DNA of 64,000 nt from CAURNT01 sp963539215. Its GTDB lineage: Bacteria; Fusobacteriota; Fusobacteriia; Fusobacteriales; Leptotrichiaceae. Below the pieces are notes generated by a model. It did not search any database, was not told where the DNA came from, and saw only the letters and a program-made list of their open reading frames with translations. Made by a program: the position numbers and the translations under genes. The DNA is taken from positions 124,001-188,000 of the forward strand of contig CAUTJT010000001.1 of the NCBI GenBank assembly GCA_963539215.1. The letters are read 5' to 3'. Position 1 is the first letter of the stretch, and every line of letters begins with the position of its first letter. Below, in pieces: positions 1 through 9,552 of this stretch.

Positions 1-170
1 AAATCATTTTTATCATTTTCCCAATCAGGACTATAATAATACTTCAAAAGTTTAAAATAATTTTTTTCATTAGCCTTCAATTCTTTTAAAACTTTGTTAA
101 CTTTTTTTATAAGCTTTTCATTTTCATGAAGAATTTCTTCCATCATAATAACTCTTTTTCTTTGATCCAT
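1..170 (-). CDS. DUF4298-like small protein, 3' end cut off by window
   Basis: The ATG at 168-170 follows a clear GAGGAGAAT ribosome site. The visible frame begins MDQRKRVIMMEEILHENEKL and continues into a Lys/Asn/Tyr-rich helix with a YYYSPDWENDK segment. A short helical N-terminus with a methionine-glutamate 'MEEIL' start and a later 'Y-Y-x-S-x-x-W' element is the look of DUF4298 proteins, whose function is unknown. The gene lies downstream of pflB on the same strand but beyond a terminator, so it is probably separately transcribed. It is incomplete here: about 56 codons are visible. Confidence 0.55.
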   Translation of the reverse strand, partial: MDQRKRVIMMEEILHENEKLIKKVNKVLKELKANEKNYFKLLKYYYSPDWENDKND

Positions 171-208
171 AATTCTCCTCTAATATTTAAAGTAAATTTT
201 AAAAAGAA

Positions 209-226
209 AAAGACCCGAAGGTCTTT
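209..226 (-). terminator. Rho-independent terminator of pflB
   Basis: AAAGACC-CGAA-GGTCTTT forms a 7-bp stem with a four-base loop. Read on the minus strand it is followed by a T-rich run (TTTTCTTTTT) just after the pflB stop codon. Confidence 0.8.
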
Positions 227-239
227 CTCTACTGATATA

Positions 240-2474
240 TTACATTTTGCTTGAAATTGTTCTGTTTATAACATCTAATTGTTGTTCTTTAGTTAATCTT
301 ACGAAGTTAACAGCATATCCAGAAACTCTTATTGTTAATTGAGGGTAATCTTCTGGATGTTCCATAGCATCTTCTAATAATTCTCTTCCAAATACGTTAA
401 CATTTAAATGTTGTCCTGTTGCATTAAAGTATCCATCTAATAATCCAACTAAGTTTATTTGTTTTTCTACTCTATCTTTACCTAATGTATCAGGAGTTAT
501 AGCAAATGTATATGAAATTCCATCATTTGCATCTTCAAATGGAAGTTTAGCAACTGAAGCAAGTGATGCAACTGCACCATTTACGTCTCTTCCGTGCATT
601 GGGTTAGCCCCTGGTCCAAATGGAGCTCCACTTCTTCTTCCATCAGGTGTATTACCTGTTTTCTTACCATAAACAACGTTTGAAGTAATTGTTAATAAAC
701 TTTGAGTAGGTATTGCGTTTCTATACATTTTGTGACTTCTAATTTTGTTCATGAATCTTCTTGTGATTTCTACAGCAAAGTTATCAGTTTCATCATAGTT
801 ATTACCGAATGCTACATAATCATCACCTTCGTTAACATAGTCAACTGCTAATCCTTCTTCGTTTCTTATAATTCTTACTTTACCATGTTTAATTGCAGCA
901 AGTGAGTCAGCAACTATTGAAATTCCTGCTATACCAAATGCTTGTGTTCTCTTAATGAATGTATCATGAAGAGCTAATTCATAACTTTCATAAGCATATT
1001 TATCATGCATATAGTGAATAATATTTAATGCTTGAACATAAGTTTTAGCTAACCAATCTAATACTTTATCATATTTTTCCCATACTTCATCAAATTCTAA
1101 GTAATCACCTTTAATTGGTTCAAACATACCTTCTGGAGTAACTTGTATTCCTTTATTTTCATCTTTACCACCATTAATAGTGTATAATAAAGCTTTAGGT
1201 AAGTTTACACGTGCTCCGAAGAATTGCATTTGTTTTCCAACTGTCATTGGAGAAACACAACAAGCTATTGCAAAGTCATTACCAAATTGTGGTCTCATTA
1301 AGTCATCATTTTCATATTGTAAACTTGAAGTATCTATTGATGTTTGAGCAGCAAATCTCTTCCAGTTTTCAGGTAATTTTTCAGACCATAATAATGTTAA
1401 GTTTGGTTCTGGTGATGGTCCGATGTTATATAATGTTTGTAAGTATCTGAATGAGTTCTTAGTTACTAATGATTTATTATCATCTAACATTCCTCCAACA
1501 GATTCTGTAACCCATGTAGGGTCTCCACTAAATAATGCATCATATTCAGGAGTTCTTAAGAATCTAATTATTCTCAATTTCATAACAAATTGATCTATTA
1601 ATTCTTGAGCTTCTTTTTCAGTTATTTTTCCTTCTTTTAAATCTCTTTCAATATAGATATCTAAGAAAGTAGATGTTCTTCCTAAACTCATCGCAGCTCC
1701 ATTTTGATCTTTAGTTGCTGCAAGGTAAGCAAGGTAAACCCATTGAACAGCTTCATGTGCATTTTCAGCTGGTCTAGTTAAATCAAATCCATAAGCATTA
1801 CCTAAGTTTATTAATTTTTTAAGAGCTTTTACTTGTTCAAATATTTCTTCTCTTAATCTAACTATATCTTCAGTCATTTCATCTGGTTCTAAGTTATTAT
1901 AATCTTTAGTTTTTTCTTCAATTAATTTATTAACTCCATATAAAGCAACTCTTCTATAGTCTCCTATTATACGTCCTCTTCCATAAGCATCAGGTAATCC
2001 TGTTATTATTCCTGTTCTTCTTGCATTTCTAATTTCTGCAGTATACGCTGAGAAAACTCCATCATTATGAGTTTTTCTATATTTTTCGAAAATTTCTTTA
2101 GTTGATGGATCTATACTGTATCCAAATGCTTCTAAAGAATTTTCAACCATTCTTAATCCACCATTAGGGAATATTGCTCTTTTTAATGGTTCATCAGTTT
2201 GTACCCCAACTATTTTTTCTAAATCTTTGTTGATGTACCCTGGTCCATAAGCATCTATTTGAGAAGGTATTTTTGTTTCTGTATTGTAAATTCCTTTTTC
2301 TCTTTCGATTGCTAATTTTGGTTTTAATTCATTCCATAATTGAGTTGTTGCATCTGTTGGACCTTCTAAGAAACTTCCATCACCTGTATATTCAGTGTAG
2401 TTATTAGCAATGAAATCACTAACATTAATTTCTTTAGACCATTGTCCTTCTTTAAATCCTCTCCACGCTTCCAT
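240..2474 (-). CDS. pflB: Formate C-acetyltransferase (pyruvate formate-lyase)
   Basis: The enzyme converts pyruvate and CoA to acetyl-CoA and formate, the central anaerobic pyruvate step of mixed-acid fermentation. The 744-aa length is close to that of the family. The adjacent catalytic cysteines lie in NDFAIACCVSPM (about residues 404-405). The glycyl-radical site is in RVSGYAVNF near the C-terminus, with Gly719 as the likely radical residue. The ATG has an AAGGTGAT ribosome site. The activating enzyme PflA, which installs the radical, is not next to the gene and is not in this window. The gene has its own promoter and terminator and reads as a monocistronic unit divergent from gpmA. Confidence 0.97.
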   Translation of the reverse strand: MEAWRGFKEGQWSKEINVSDFIANNYTEYTGDGSFLEGPTDATTQLWNELKPKLAIEREKGIYNTETKIPSQIDAYGPGYINKDLEKIVGVQTDEPLKRAIFPNGGLRMVENSLEAFGYSIDPSTKEIFEKYRKTHNDGVFSAYTAEIRNARRTGIITGLPDAYGRGRIIGDYRRVALYGVNKLIEEKTKDYNNLEPDEMTEDIVRLREEIFEQVKALKKLINLGNAYGFDLTRPAENAHEAVQWVYLAYLAATKDQNGAAMSLGRTSTFLDIYIERDLKEGKITEKEAQELIDQFVMKLRIIRFLRTPEYDALFSGDPTWVTESVGGMLDDNKSLVTKNSFRYLQTLYNIGPSPEPNLTLLWSEKLPENWKRFAAQTSIDTSSLQYENDDLMRPQFGNDFAIACCVSPMTVGKQMQFFGARVNLPKALLYTINGGKDENKGIQVTPEGMFEPIKGDYLEFDEVWEKYDKVLDWLAKTYVQALNIIHYMHDKYAYESYELALHDTFIKRTQAFGIAGISIVADSLAAIKHGKVRIIRNEEGLAVDYVNEGDDYVAFGNNYDETDNFAVEITRRFMNKIRSHKMYRNAIPTQSLLTITSNVVYGKKTGNTPDGRRSGAPFGPGANPMHGRDVNGAVASLASVAKLPFEDANDGISYTFAITPDTLGKDRVEKQINLVGLLDGYFNATGQHLNVNVFGRELLEDAMEHPEDYPQLTIRVSGYAVNFVRLTKEQQLDVINRTISSKM

Positions 2475-2530
2475 GTTAAGTCATCACCTTTCAATATTTT
2501 ATTTTGTGTTTTATTTTCTTTTACAATAAT

Positions 2531-2559
2531 ATTGTATAGCAAGGAGATAAAAATTACAA
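2531..2559 (-). promoter_or_regulatory. Sigma-70-type promoter of pflB
   Basis: On the minus strand TTGTAA (2554-2559) and TACAAT (2531-2536) are separated by exactly 17 bases, about 50-60 bases upstream of the pflB start codon. Confidence 0.6.
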
Positions 2560-2714
2560 CAAAATGGCAAGAAAAAAAAACTCTTTTTTTTCAATAAATC
2601 ACAAAACCCTTTATATATCATATATTACGATATTATCTTTATTTTAATTATTGTTATTTTTTTATTTTGGTTTCACTATATGGAATTTTTTAACCTAATA
2701 ATTTAATATATAAA

Positions 2715-2743
2715 TTGATTTTTAATCAAATATATAGTATAAT
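2715..2743 (+). promoter_or_regulatory. Sigma-70-type promoter of gpmA with an overlapping palindrome
   Basis: TTGATT (2715-2720) and TATAAT (2738-2743) are separated by 17 bases, followed by a short leader and an AGGAGG ribosome site. The -35 box is embedded in the perfect palindrome TTGATTTTTAATCAA (2715-2729), which could be a regulator site. Confidence 0.75.
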
Positions 2744-2781
2744 CAATTTGTAATTATAACTTAATTTTAGGAGGAATTTAA

Positions 2782-3471
2782 ATGAAATTAGTATTAGTAC
2801 GTCATGGTGAAAGTGAATGGAACTTACAAAATAGATTCACTGGTTGGATTGATGTTGATTTAACAGAAAAAGGGGTTTCTGAAGCAAAATCTGGTGGAAA
2901 AGCATTAAAAGATGCAGGACTTAAATTTGATGTTGCATTTTCTTCATACCAAAAAAGAGCTAACAAAACATTAAATTATATACTAGAAGAAATTGATCAA
3001 TTATATCTTCCAGTATTCAAATCTTGGAGATTAAACGAAAGACACTACGGTGCTTTACAAGGATTAAACAAAGCAGAAACTGCTAAAAAATATGGAGATG
3101 AACAAGTTCATATCTGGAGAAGAAGTTTTGATGTTGCTCCTCCTTTAGTAAATACTGACGATAAAGAAAACTATCCTAAGTTCCAAGATAGATATAAAGA
3201 TATACCTGATGAAGAATGTCCACGTGGAGAAAGCTTAAAAGATACAATTAAAAGAGTTTTACCTTACTGGAATTCTGATATATCTAAACAAATAAAAGAA
3301 GGAAAAGATGTTTTAGTTGTTGCACACGGAAATAGCTTAAGATCATTAATCAAATATTTATTAAACATCGATGATGTTAAAATATTAGACTTAAACTTAA
3401 AAACTGGTTTCCCTTACATATTCGAAATAAACGAAAATTTAGAAATAGTTTCAGCACCTGAATTATTCTAA
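2782..3471 (+). CDS. gpmA: 2,3-bisphosphoglycerate-dependent phosphoglycerate mutase
   Basis: It interconverts 3-phosphoglycerate and 2-phosphoglycerate in glycolysis. The N-terminal LVRHGESEWN motif carries the phosphorylated His8, and the second catalytic histidine is in VVAHGNSLRS near residue 183. The 229-aa length, the substrate-loop region RRSFDVAPP and the GALQGLNKAETA segment match the cofactor-dependent (dPGM) class rather than the cofactor-independent class. An AGGAGG site sits 8 bases before the ATG. The gene is monocistronic, between a strong promoter and a strong hairpin terminator. Confidence 0.97.
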   Translation: MKLVLVRHGESEWNLQNRFTGWIDVDLTEKGVSEAKSGGKALKDAGLKFDVAFSSYQKRANKTLNYILEEIDQLYLPVFKSWRLNERHYGALQGLNKAETAKKYGDEQVHIWRRSFDVAPPLVNTDDKENYPKFQDRYKDIPDEECPRGESLKDTIKRVLPYWNSDISKQIKEGKDVLVVAHGNSLRSLIKYLLNIDDVKILDLNLKTGFPYIFEINENLEIVSAPELF

Positions 3472-3476
3472 TATAT

Positions 3477-3510
3477 AAAAGGCAAGTAGAAAATAATCTA
3501 CTTGCCTTTT
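3477..3510. terminator. Bidirectional terminator between gpmA and the surface-protein gene
   Basis: AAAAGGCAAGTAGA and TCTACTTGCCTTTT form a perfect 14-bp stem around a six-base loop, with T runs on both strands. It serves the convergent genes on either side. Confidence 0.9.
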
Positions 3511-3511
3511 T

Positions 3512-6500
3512 TTAAAATTTAATAGTTAATCCTAAACTATTTTTTAATAATAAACCATCAAAATTTAAACCTCTAAATTTAAGTGGTAGCATAATACTTG
3601 CATCTAAACTCATATTTTTATTCAAATTATATACAACAGATAAATCCGGAACTATATATTGTATAGGTTTAAGCCATCTACTATCTCCTGATTTTTCTTC
3701 AGTTTCAAAATACTTATCTACACCATTATCAAATAAATGTTTAGAAAATTTTCTAATATCTACTTTTTCTCCAGCTTTTATATCGTCAAATTCTCTGTTT
3801 CCTGTTATAGGCGCATCAGATTTCTTAATCAAATTATTCAAATTATCTCTCTTAAATACTACTAACTTTTCTGGCGCATTTATATATCCCATAAACTCAA
3901 AATCAGATACATATCTTATCCCAGTAAAAATATTAAACTTATCATTTAATAGATTAAATTTATTTTTTAGAGATACATCAACATTTATGGCAAATTTATT
4001 ATATTTAATATCTTCAAAACTAACATATTTATTAACTAAATTTAATTTAGCTAATAATCTTGTATTTAAATCACCATACATCAATGTATTATTTAAGCTT
4101 AATTTATTCATTCTTTTATTAAATGTATCATCTAATTCCATTCTATACACTAAATTCTTTTCTTTATTTATATAATTTATAGCCAAATTAAATCCTTCGC
4201 TATATTTACCTGGTGTATATTTTTCAATTTTTTTACTATATAGCTTTTCCATTTCTTCTCTTTTAACATCATATTCAGATTTTAAGAAATGCATTCCAGC
4301 AAATACATCTAAATTCTCTACTCTTTCCGGAGTATTCAATATCTTATTTATATTACTAATAGATGTATTTATAACGGGTTTTAACAATTCAATAGATGGA
4401 TTTACTATATTTTCATTTAAATTATTAACTTTATTTGCTATATTAGATATCTTTGAAACTAATGTTTTTATAGTACTTATATTATCATTTATTTTATTCA
4501 AAGGTGCAGCCACTATATTTGCAGTTGAAGTCGCTTGATTAATTATTTTAGCAATATTTGCTAAACCACTAATAGCATTATTAAAATTAAAATTAGTAAA
4601 ATCGTTATTTATATCACTAGCCGTCTTTTTAATATCTTCTATAGTAGTCTTCATATTATCACGAGCTTCCTTAACACTTTTTGCTAACTCAAGACCTTTT
4701 TCAATTTCATCCATTGAATTAAGAGTATCCTCTATTAATTTTTTATTTTCTCTCAAAATATTTAGTCTCTTTAATTGTTCAGGATCTGTTGTATCAACTA
4801 TATTTTCAGCCAACTTTTCAGATTCATTAAGTAATTTAATAATATTATTTTTATTATTTGCTACCATTTTTTGAACTTTTTCTATTTCAGGCATAAGATT
4901 AAGTATAGTGTCAGCTTGATTATATCTATAAACTAACTGATTTTCAATTTTTTTATATTCATTTATAGCTGAAGTGTAACCTTTTTTAACTTTATTTTCA
5001 ACATCATAATAAGAATTTTTTGTTCCTCTAGCTGTCTCATTATACCCAACTTCTGCAAGTCTTTTAGTTTCTGCAAAAGATATCCTTACACTTCTACCTG
5101 TTTCTTGTGTTGAAATTTTTAAATCTTTATCTTTTGTACAAGCCCAAGGCCACCAAGATTGAGAACATTCTTCTCTTTGTTTTTTTAATGTAGCAATATA
5201 GTCATCTATTTCTTTATTAATAGCTTTTTTCTCATTCTCATACTTAGTATTTACATCTTCAATAATTTTATTATATTCCTCATCATTTTTATTTTTCTTA
5301 TCTTCTAATTCTCTTGTTAATTCATCTTGTCTATGCTTGAAATTTTCTTCGGTAGTATTTTTAATATCTCCATAGTTTTTATCAATTTCATTCCATAAAA
5401 CACCAGCTTCAGTATATTTATGTATATTAGGTGTTAATTCATTTATTAACCCTGGAATAAAGTTAGTACTTTCTACAAAATCTTTAGATGAAACAACCTT
5501 GTTAATTCCAGATAAATATTCTATAGGGAAAGCAAATGCTAAATCATCAATAAAACTAAAACTAGGTTTTTTTACTTTATTTTCTGCATCATTACTTCCA
5601 ATATTTTCTGAATTATTAGATTCTTCTATTTTTAGGTTATTATAATTTTTTTTATCAGAATTAGCTAAATAATGTATATTGGGTAATATATACTTAGTTA
5701 ATGAAAAATTACTATTAGATTGTTCCTTGCCACTATTTAGTTTTTTAAATAATCTTTCAATAATAGGAGTTGCAAATTCTAAAGCACCCTCTGTTGTTTG
5801 GAATTTTTTATCTAAAGCTATAAATTTATCTTTTTTTTGTATTAAATATGAAAAATCATCTAGAGTTATATCTTTTTTAGTAAGTAAACTCATTATTCTA
5901 TCATCCAAATCATGTTTAATATCAACTAAAGATTCATTAATTATATATTTAAATATATTCTCTCCATAAAGTATTCCCGTAGGATTTCCAATAGCACGAA
6001 TAGAACCTTTTTTACCATTTAGATATCCTTTTCTTATATTTCTTTCTTCATTAAGTTCCCAATTTTTAAAATATTCTACTTTATCAACTCCAGGAGATAA
6101 ATTTATTAAATCTTTTTTAAATTCATCAACAGCTAAAAGATCATCTTCATAATTACTGTATCTATATGATGTAGTTATATCCATAATTTCATTATTATTA
6201 TTATTATTATTATTATTTATTAAACTATATTTTATACTAGGTTTAATTTCCAAATTACCTATAGAATCTATAGAATATGATAATTCAGGTTTAAGTTCCA
6301 TATTAAAAGGACTAATAGTTCCTTTACTTTCAAATAAAAAATCTTTTTTATTTCCAATTGTATCATCATACCTAAATTTATCTAGACCTGATATTTTTTC
6401 ACTGTATCCTTTAAAATACATATTATTATTCATTTTTAAATAATCTTTATCAACATCTAAACTAATACGAGCCTTAGTTGGTTTATCTATATTTCCCATA

Positions 6501-6931
6501 TTCTTAGGCTCACTATAAAGTTTTACGCCTATTTTAGTATCGTAATCCTTAATATTTATTTTAACATCACCTAATGTTACGTCAAAAAATATAGGAAGTT
6601 CAAGTTTATTTATTTTTTTATCATCTTCTTTATTGGCATCTTGATTATTTTGATTATTATCAGCATTTCCATTATTTGAATTATTATTTGAAAACTGCTT
6701 TCTTATTTTTCTAATATTTGAAACAAAGTCATCAACTGCAGTAGATTTATCTTCACTATATATATTTTCTCTATCTTTTAGCATTTTATACATCTTTAAT
6801 TTATCTACATTTATATCAAGACCCTCAATTCCAGTTGAGATACTTCCTCCAATTCTTGATTCAACTTCAATATCTAAAGCAAAAGAATTAGATGCTAATA
6901 TTAATGCTATTATTAAATATTTTTTATTCAT
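3512..6931 (-). CDS. Large exported coiled-coil protein with C-terminal barrel-like domain
   Basis: I recognise no named family. The start is placed at MNKKYLII (6931), which has AGGAGAT five bases upstream; the longer frame opens with GTG inside that ribosome site. The result is 1139 aa. Residues 1-19 are a signal peptide (cleavage near SFA-LDI). Next comes an Asn-rich linker, with a nine-unit ATT tract at 6191-6217 encoding an Asn run. Then follows a long Lys/Glu-rich coiled coil (about 510-830). It contains a cysteine-bounded, Trp-rich insert ECSQSWWPWACTK (Cys near 589 and 598). The last 250 residues alternate polar and hydrophobic residues and end LGLTIKF, the terminal-Phe signature of outer-membrane barrels. 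It is probably a surface-exposed outer-membrane protein, and monocistronic. Confidence 0.6.
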   Translation of the reverse strand: MNKKYLIIALILASNSFALDIEVESRIGGSISTGIEGLDINVDKLKMYKMLKDRENIYSEDKSTAVDDFVSNIRKIRKQFSNNNSNNGNADNNQNNQDANKEDDKKINKLELPIFFDVTLGDVKINIKDYDTKIGVKLYSEPKNMGNIDKPTKARISLDVDKDYLKMNNNMYFKGYSEKISGLDKFRYDDTIGNKKDFLFESKGTISPFNMELKPELSYSIDSIGNLEIKPSIKYSLINNNNNNNNNEIMDITTSYRYSNYEDDLLAVDEFKKDLINLSPGVDKVEYFKNWELNEERNIRKGYLNGKKGSIRAIGNPTGILYGENIFKYIINESLVDIKHDLDDRIMSLLTKKDITLDDFSYLIQKKDKFIALDKKFQTTEGALEFATPIIERLFKKLNSGKEQSNSNFSLTKYILPNIHYLANSDKKNYNNLKIEESNNSENIGSNDAENKVKKPSFSFIDDLAFAFPIEYLSGINKVVSSKDFVESTNFIPGLINELTPNIHKYTEAGVLWNEIDKNYGDIKNTTEENFKHRQDELTRELEDKKNKNDEEYNKIIEDVNTKYENEKKAINKEIDDYIATLKKQREECSQSWWPWACTKDKDLKISTQETGRSVRISFAETKRLAEVGYNETARGTKNSYYDVENKVKKGYTSAINEYKKIENQLVYRYNQADTILNLMPEIEKVQKMVANNKNNIIKLLNESEKLAENIVDTTDPEQLKRLNILRENKKLIEDTLNSMDEIEKGLELAKSVKEARDNMKTTIEDIKKTASDINNDFTNFNFNNAISGLANIAKIINQATSTANIVAAPLNKINDNISTIKTLVSKISNIANKVNNLNENIVNPSIELLKPVINTSISNINKILNTPERVENLDVFAGMHFLKSEYDVKREEMEKLYSKKIEKYTPGKYSEGFNLAINYINKEKNLVYRMELDDTFNKRMNKLSLNNTLMYGDLNTRLLAKLNLVNKYVSFEDIKYNKFAINVDVSLKNKFNLLNDKFNIFTGIRYVSDFEFMGYINAPEKLVVFKRDNLNNLIKKSDAPITGNREFDDIKAGEKVDIRKFSKHLFDNGVDKYFETEEKSGDSRWLKPIQYIVPDLSVVYNLNKNMSLDASIMLPLKFRGLNFDGLLLKNSLGLTIKF
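6191..6217. repeat. (ATT)9 trinucleotide microsatellite
   Basis: Nine tandem ATT units lie inside the surface-protein gene and encode a run of asparagines. Slippage would change the length without shifting the frame. Confidence 0.9.
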
Positions 6932-6950
6932 ATATCTCCTTTGCACAAAA

Positions 6951-6981
6951 ACCTATCACTTCTTTTTAGAAATGATAGGTC
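6951..6981 (-). terminator. Terminator of the galactose operon
   Basis: ACCTATCA and TGATAGGT form an 8-bp stem around a 15-base spacer that itself contains TTCT/AGAA. On the minus strand a TTTTGT tract follows. It lies directly after galT. Confidence 0.7.
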
Positions 6982-6988
6982 TTATCTT

Positions 6989-8548
6989 TTAATTATTTAT
7001 TGTTTCTAAGAAATACAGGAATCCTTTTCTTCCAACTTCATTATTTTTATAAACTCCACAGTCTTCTAAGACTTTTTCAAATGTTGAACCTATGACTTTT
7101 TGTATTGATTCATCTAAGAAATAATCGTTAGCTATCATATCATCTGTAAAATTATTTTTTACCCAATCTATGTGTTTCTTTAAATCAGAATTTTCTTCCA
7201 TCATTTCTAAAACATCTTTAACATTTCTTATACTCATAAATAACTGTTCTAATTCTTCCATTTCATGTTTTAATCTTCCTGGAAGAACTGCAAGTCCCAT
7301 TACTTCTATTAATCCAATATTTTCTTTTTTAATAGAATGATATTCAGGATGTGGATGGAATAAACCTAATGGATATTGCTCTGTAGTTAAATTATTTCTT
7401 AAAACTAAATCCATTTCAATTTTTCCATCTTTACTTCTAACTATAGGTGTTATTGTGTTATGTCTAACATCTCCACTAAACGCCTTAATATCATTTTCAA
7501 AATCTGAATGGTTAATCCATTTTTGTAATACTTTATCTGACAATTCAAGTAATTTTTCCTTATCTTTAAATTCAGCTCTAAGTCTTAAAACAGATAAAGG
7601 CCAATTAACTATACCAGCTTCTATTTCTTCATATCCCTTAAAATTAAATTTTGAAGAAATTTTTGCATCTGCCATCGCAAAACTATGTTTCCCAGCTTGG
7701 AAATGATCATGAGTCAATATAGAACCCCCAACTATAGGAAGATCTGCATTAGACCCGATGAAATAGTGTGGGAATAATTCAACAAATTCTATCAATCTTC
7801 TAAATCCTGATTTATCTATTTTCATAGGTCTTATTTCACTTGAAAATACTATAGAATGTTCATTATAGTAAGTATATGGTGAATATTGGAAATACCAATC
7901 TTCATTAGTTAAATCTAGTTTAATAATTCTATGATTTTGACGACCTGGATGATCAATTCTTCCCATATAACCCTCATTTTCTTTAGCCAGTAAAGATACA
8001 GGATATCCACTTTTTTTATTATTTTTTAAAGCAAGAGCTATCTCTTTAGGATCTTTTTCAGGTTTAGATAAATTTATTGTAATCTCAAGTTCACCATATT
8101 TTGACTTGTATTTAAATGCCATATTTTTAGCAATCCTATCAGTTCTAATATAGTTACTTTTTTGAGAAACTTCATAAAAATATTTAGTAGCATCTTCTTT
8201 TTTATTATTATACTTTTCCCAAAATTCTTTAGTAATTTGTGAAGTTCTTGGAACTATTATACCCATAAGTTGAGAATTTAAAAGATCTTTAAATACTAAA
8301 ATATTTTCTTTAAGAATTCCATTTTCTCCAGCCCAATTTGTTATATTATCTAAAATTTCACAAGGAAATTCAAGGTTTGAAACATATTTTACAAATTCTT
8401 CTCTTTTTTCTTTACTAAATAAAGTATAATCTTCTATTTTTAAAGCTTCTAACACTTTATTTCTAACTAAAACTTCATCAAGCGAATCTATAAATCCATT
8501 TTGTATACCAAATAGTATTAACTTTTCTATTTGTTCGTAAATTTGCAT
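6989..8548 (-). CDS. galT: UDP-glucose--hexose-1-phosphate uridylyltransferase, class II
   Basis: This is the Leloir pathway step transferring UMP from UDP-glucose to galactose-1-phosphate. The 519-aa length and motifs are those of the Firmicute-type class II family (GalT2), not the ~350-aa E. coli type. Visible motifs include PIVGGSILTHDHFQAGKH (HxH-like nucleophile region) and HPHPEYHSIKKENIG. The start ATG has AGGAGATAGAA upstream, and that site overlaps the galE stop. It is last in the operon, followed by a terminator. Together with GalK, GalM and GalE it completes galactose to glucose-1-phosphate conversion. Confidence 0.95.
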   Translation of the reverse strand: MQIYEQIEKLILFGIQNGFIDSLDEVLVRNKVLEALKIEDYTLFSKEKREEFVKYVSNLEFPCEILDNITNWAGENGILKENILVFKDLLNSQLMGIIVPRTSQITKEFWEKYNNKKEDATKYFYEVSQKSNYIRTDRIAKNMAFKYKSKYGELEITINLSKPEKDPKEIALALKNNKKSGYPVSLLAKENEGYMGRIDHPGRQNHRIIKLDLTNEDWYFQYSPYTYYNEHSIVFSSEIRPMKIDKSGFRRLIEFVELFPHYFIGSNADLPIVGGSILTHDHFQAGKHSFAMADAKISSKFNFKGYEEIEAGIVNWPLSVLRLRAEFKDKEKLLELSDKVLQKWINHSDFENDIKAFSGDVRHNTITPIVRSKDGKIEMDLVLRNNLTTEQYPLGLFHPHPEYHSIKKENIGLIEVMGLAVLPGRLKHEMEELEQLFMSIRNVKDVLEMMEENSDLKKHIDWVKNNFTDDMIANDYFLDESIQKVIGSTFEKVLEDCGVYKNNEVGRKGFLYFLETINN

Positions 8549-8557
8549 TTCTATCTC

Positions 8558-9538
8558 CTAATATTTTCTATTTTTTTCCCATAACCATGCTGACTTCACT
8601 ATATCATCTAAACCATATTCTGATTCCCATTTAAGTTCAGATATAAGCTTAGTTGGATCAGCAATAAGAAGCGCTGGATCTCCAGGACGTCTATCAGATT
8701 CAATAACTTTAAAATCAACTTCAGTTACATCTTTAACTGTATTTATTATTTCTCTAACAGAATAACCTTCACCATTCCCTAAATTATATTCTAAACTTTC
8801 ATTTTCACCAAACATTTTTTCCATAGCCATAATATGTGCTTTAGCTAAATCATAAACATGTATATAATCTCTAATACAAGTTCCATCTTTAGTTTCATAA
8901 TCTGTTCCAAAAATTTTAACACTTTCACGTCTTCCATTAGCCGCTTCTAATATTACAGGTATTAAATGTGTTTCAGGGTTGTGAGATTCTCCTATTAAAC
9001 CATCCATATCACTACCACAAGCATTAAAGTATCTTAATATTACTGATTTTAATCCATAAGCTTTTTCAAAGTCTTTAAGTATTATTTCCACCATTCTCTT
9101 TGAACTACCATAAGGATTTATTGGATTTTGAGGATGTTTTTCATTAATTTTAGAACTTTGAGGTTCTCCAAAAGTAGCTGCTGTTGAACTAAATACAAAA
9201 TATTTAATTTTAGATTCTACCATTTGATTTAATAAATTAATTACTTTTCCTACATTATTTTCATAGTATTTACCTGGATCAATTACTGATTCTCCAACTT
9301 CTATAAAAGCAGCAAAGTGCATTACTATATCAATTTTTTCATTTTCAAAAACTTCTTTTAATTTATCTCTATCTCCTAGATCACCTTCTATTAATTTAAC
9401 ATCTAAAATTTCAGAAACCTCTCTATGTCCTTTAGATAAATTATCATATATTATTACGTTATATTTTGCATCTTTTAACATTTTCACAGTATGTGAACCT
9501 ATATACCCTGCTCCTCCTACTACTAAAACGTTTCTCAT
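8558..9538 (-). CDS. galE: UDP-glucose 4-epimerase
   Basis: It interconverts UDP-galactose and UDP-glucose, regenerating the uridylyltransferase substrate and supplying UDP-galactose for surface glycans. It is an extended SDR fold: NAD-binding GGAGYIG at residues 8-14, Ser/Thr in FSSTAATFG, and the YxxxK pair in NPYGSSKRM. FNACG and the GDPALLIAD segment near the C-terminus are typical of GalE. At 326 aa it is full length. A perfect AGGAGG precedes the ATG. It lies 14 bases after galM and 9 before galT, clearly cotranscribed. Confidence 0.97.
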   Translation of the reverse strand: MRNVLVVGGAGYIGSHTVKMLKDAKYNVIIYDNLSKGHREVSEILDVKLIEGDLGDRDKLKEVFENEKIDIVMHFAAFIEVGESVIDPGKYYENNVGKVINLLNQMVESKIKYFVFSSTAATFGEPQSSKINEKHPQNPINPYGSSKRMVEIILKDFEKAYGLKSVILRYFNACGSDMDGLIGESHNPETHLIPVILEAANGRRESVKIFGTDYETKDGTCIRDYIHVYDLAKAHIMAMEKMFGENESLEYNLGNGEGYSVREIINTVKDVTEVDFKVIESDRRPGDPALLIADPTKLISELKWESEYGLDDIVKSAWLWEKNRKY

Positions 9539-9552
9539 TTTATCCTCCTTAT

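Larger units (their letters stand above)
2475..2781. other. Divergent intergenic region pflB/gpmA
   Basis: This 307-base gap holds the two divergent promoters listed separately. The remainder (about 2560-2710) is A/T homopolymer-rich sequence with no convincing ORF, RNA gene or repeat. Confidence 0.7.

Noticed and set aside
2715..2729. FNR-binding site at gpmA
   Set aside because: The half-sites TTGAT/ATCAA fit but the spacing is five rather than four bases, and no FNR-type gene was seen; kept only as an unspecified palindrome.
6191..6217. Possible CRISPR-like array
   Set aside because: It is a simple trinucleotide tract without spacers; no repeat-spacer pattern was found anywhere in the window.
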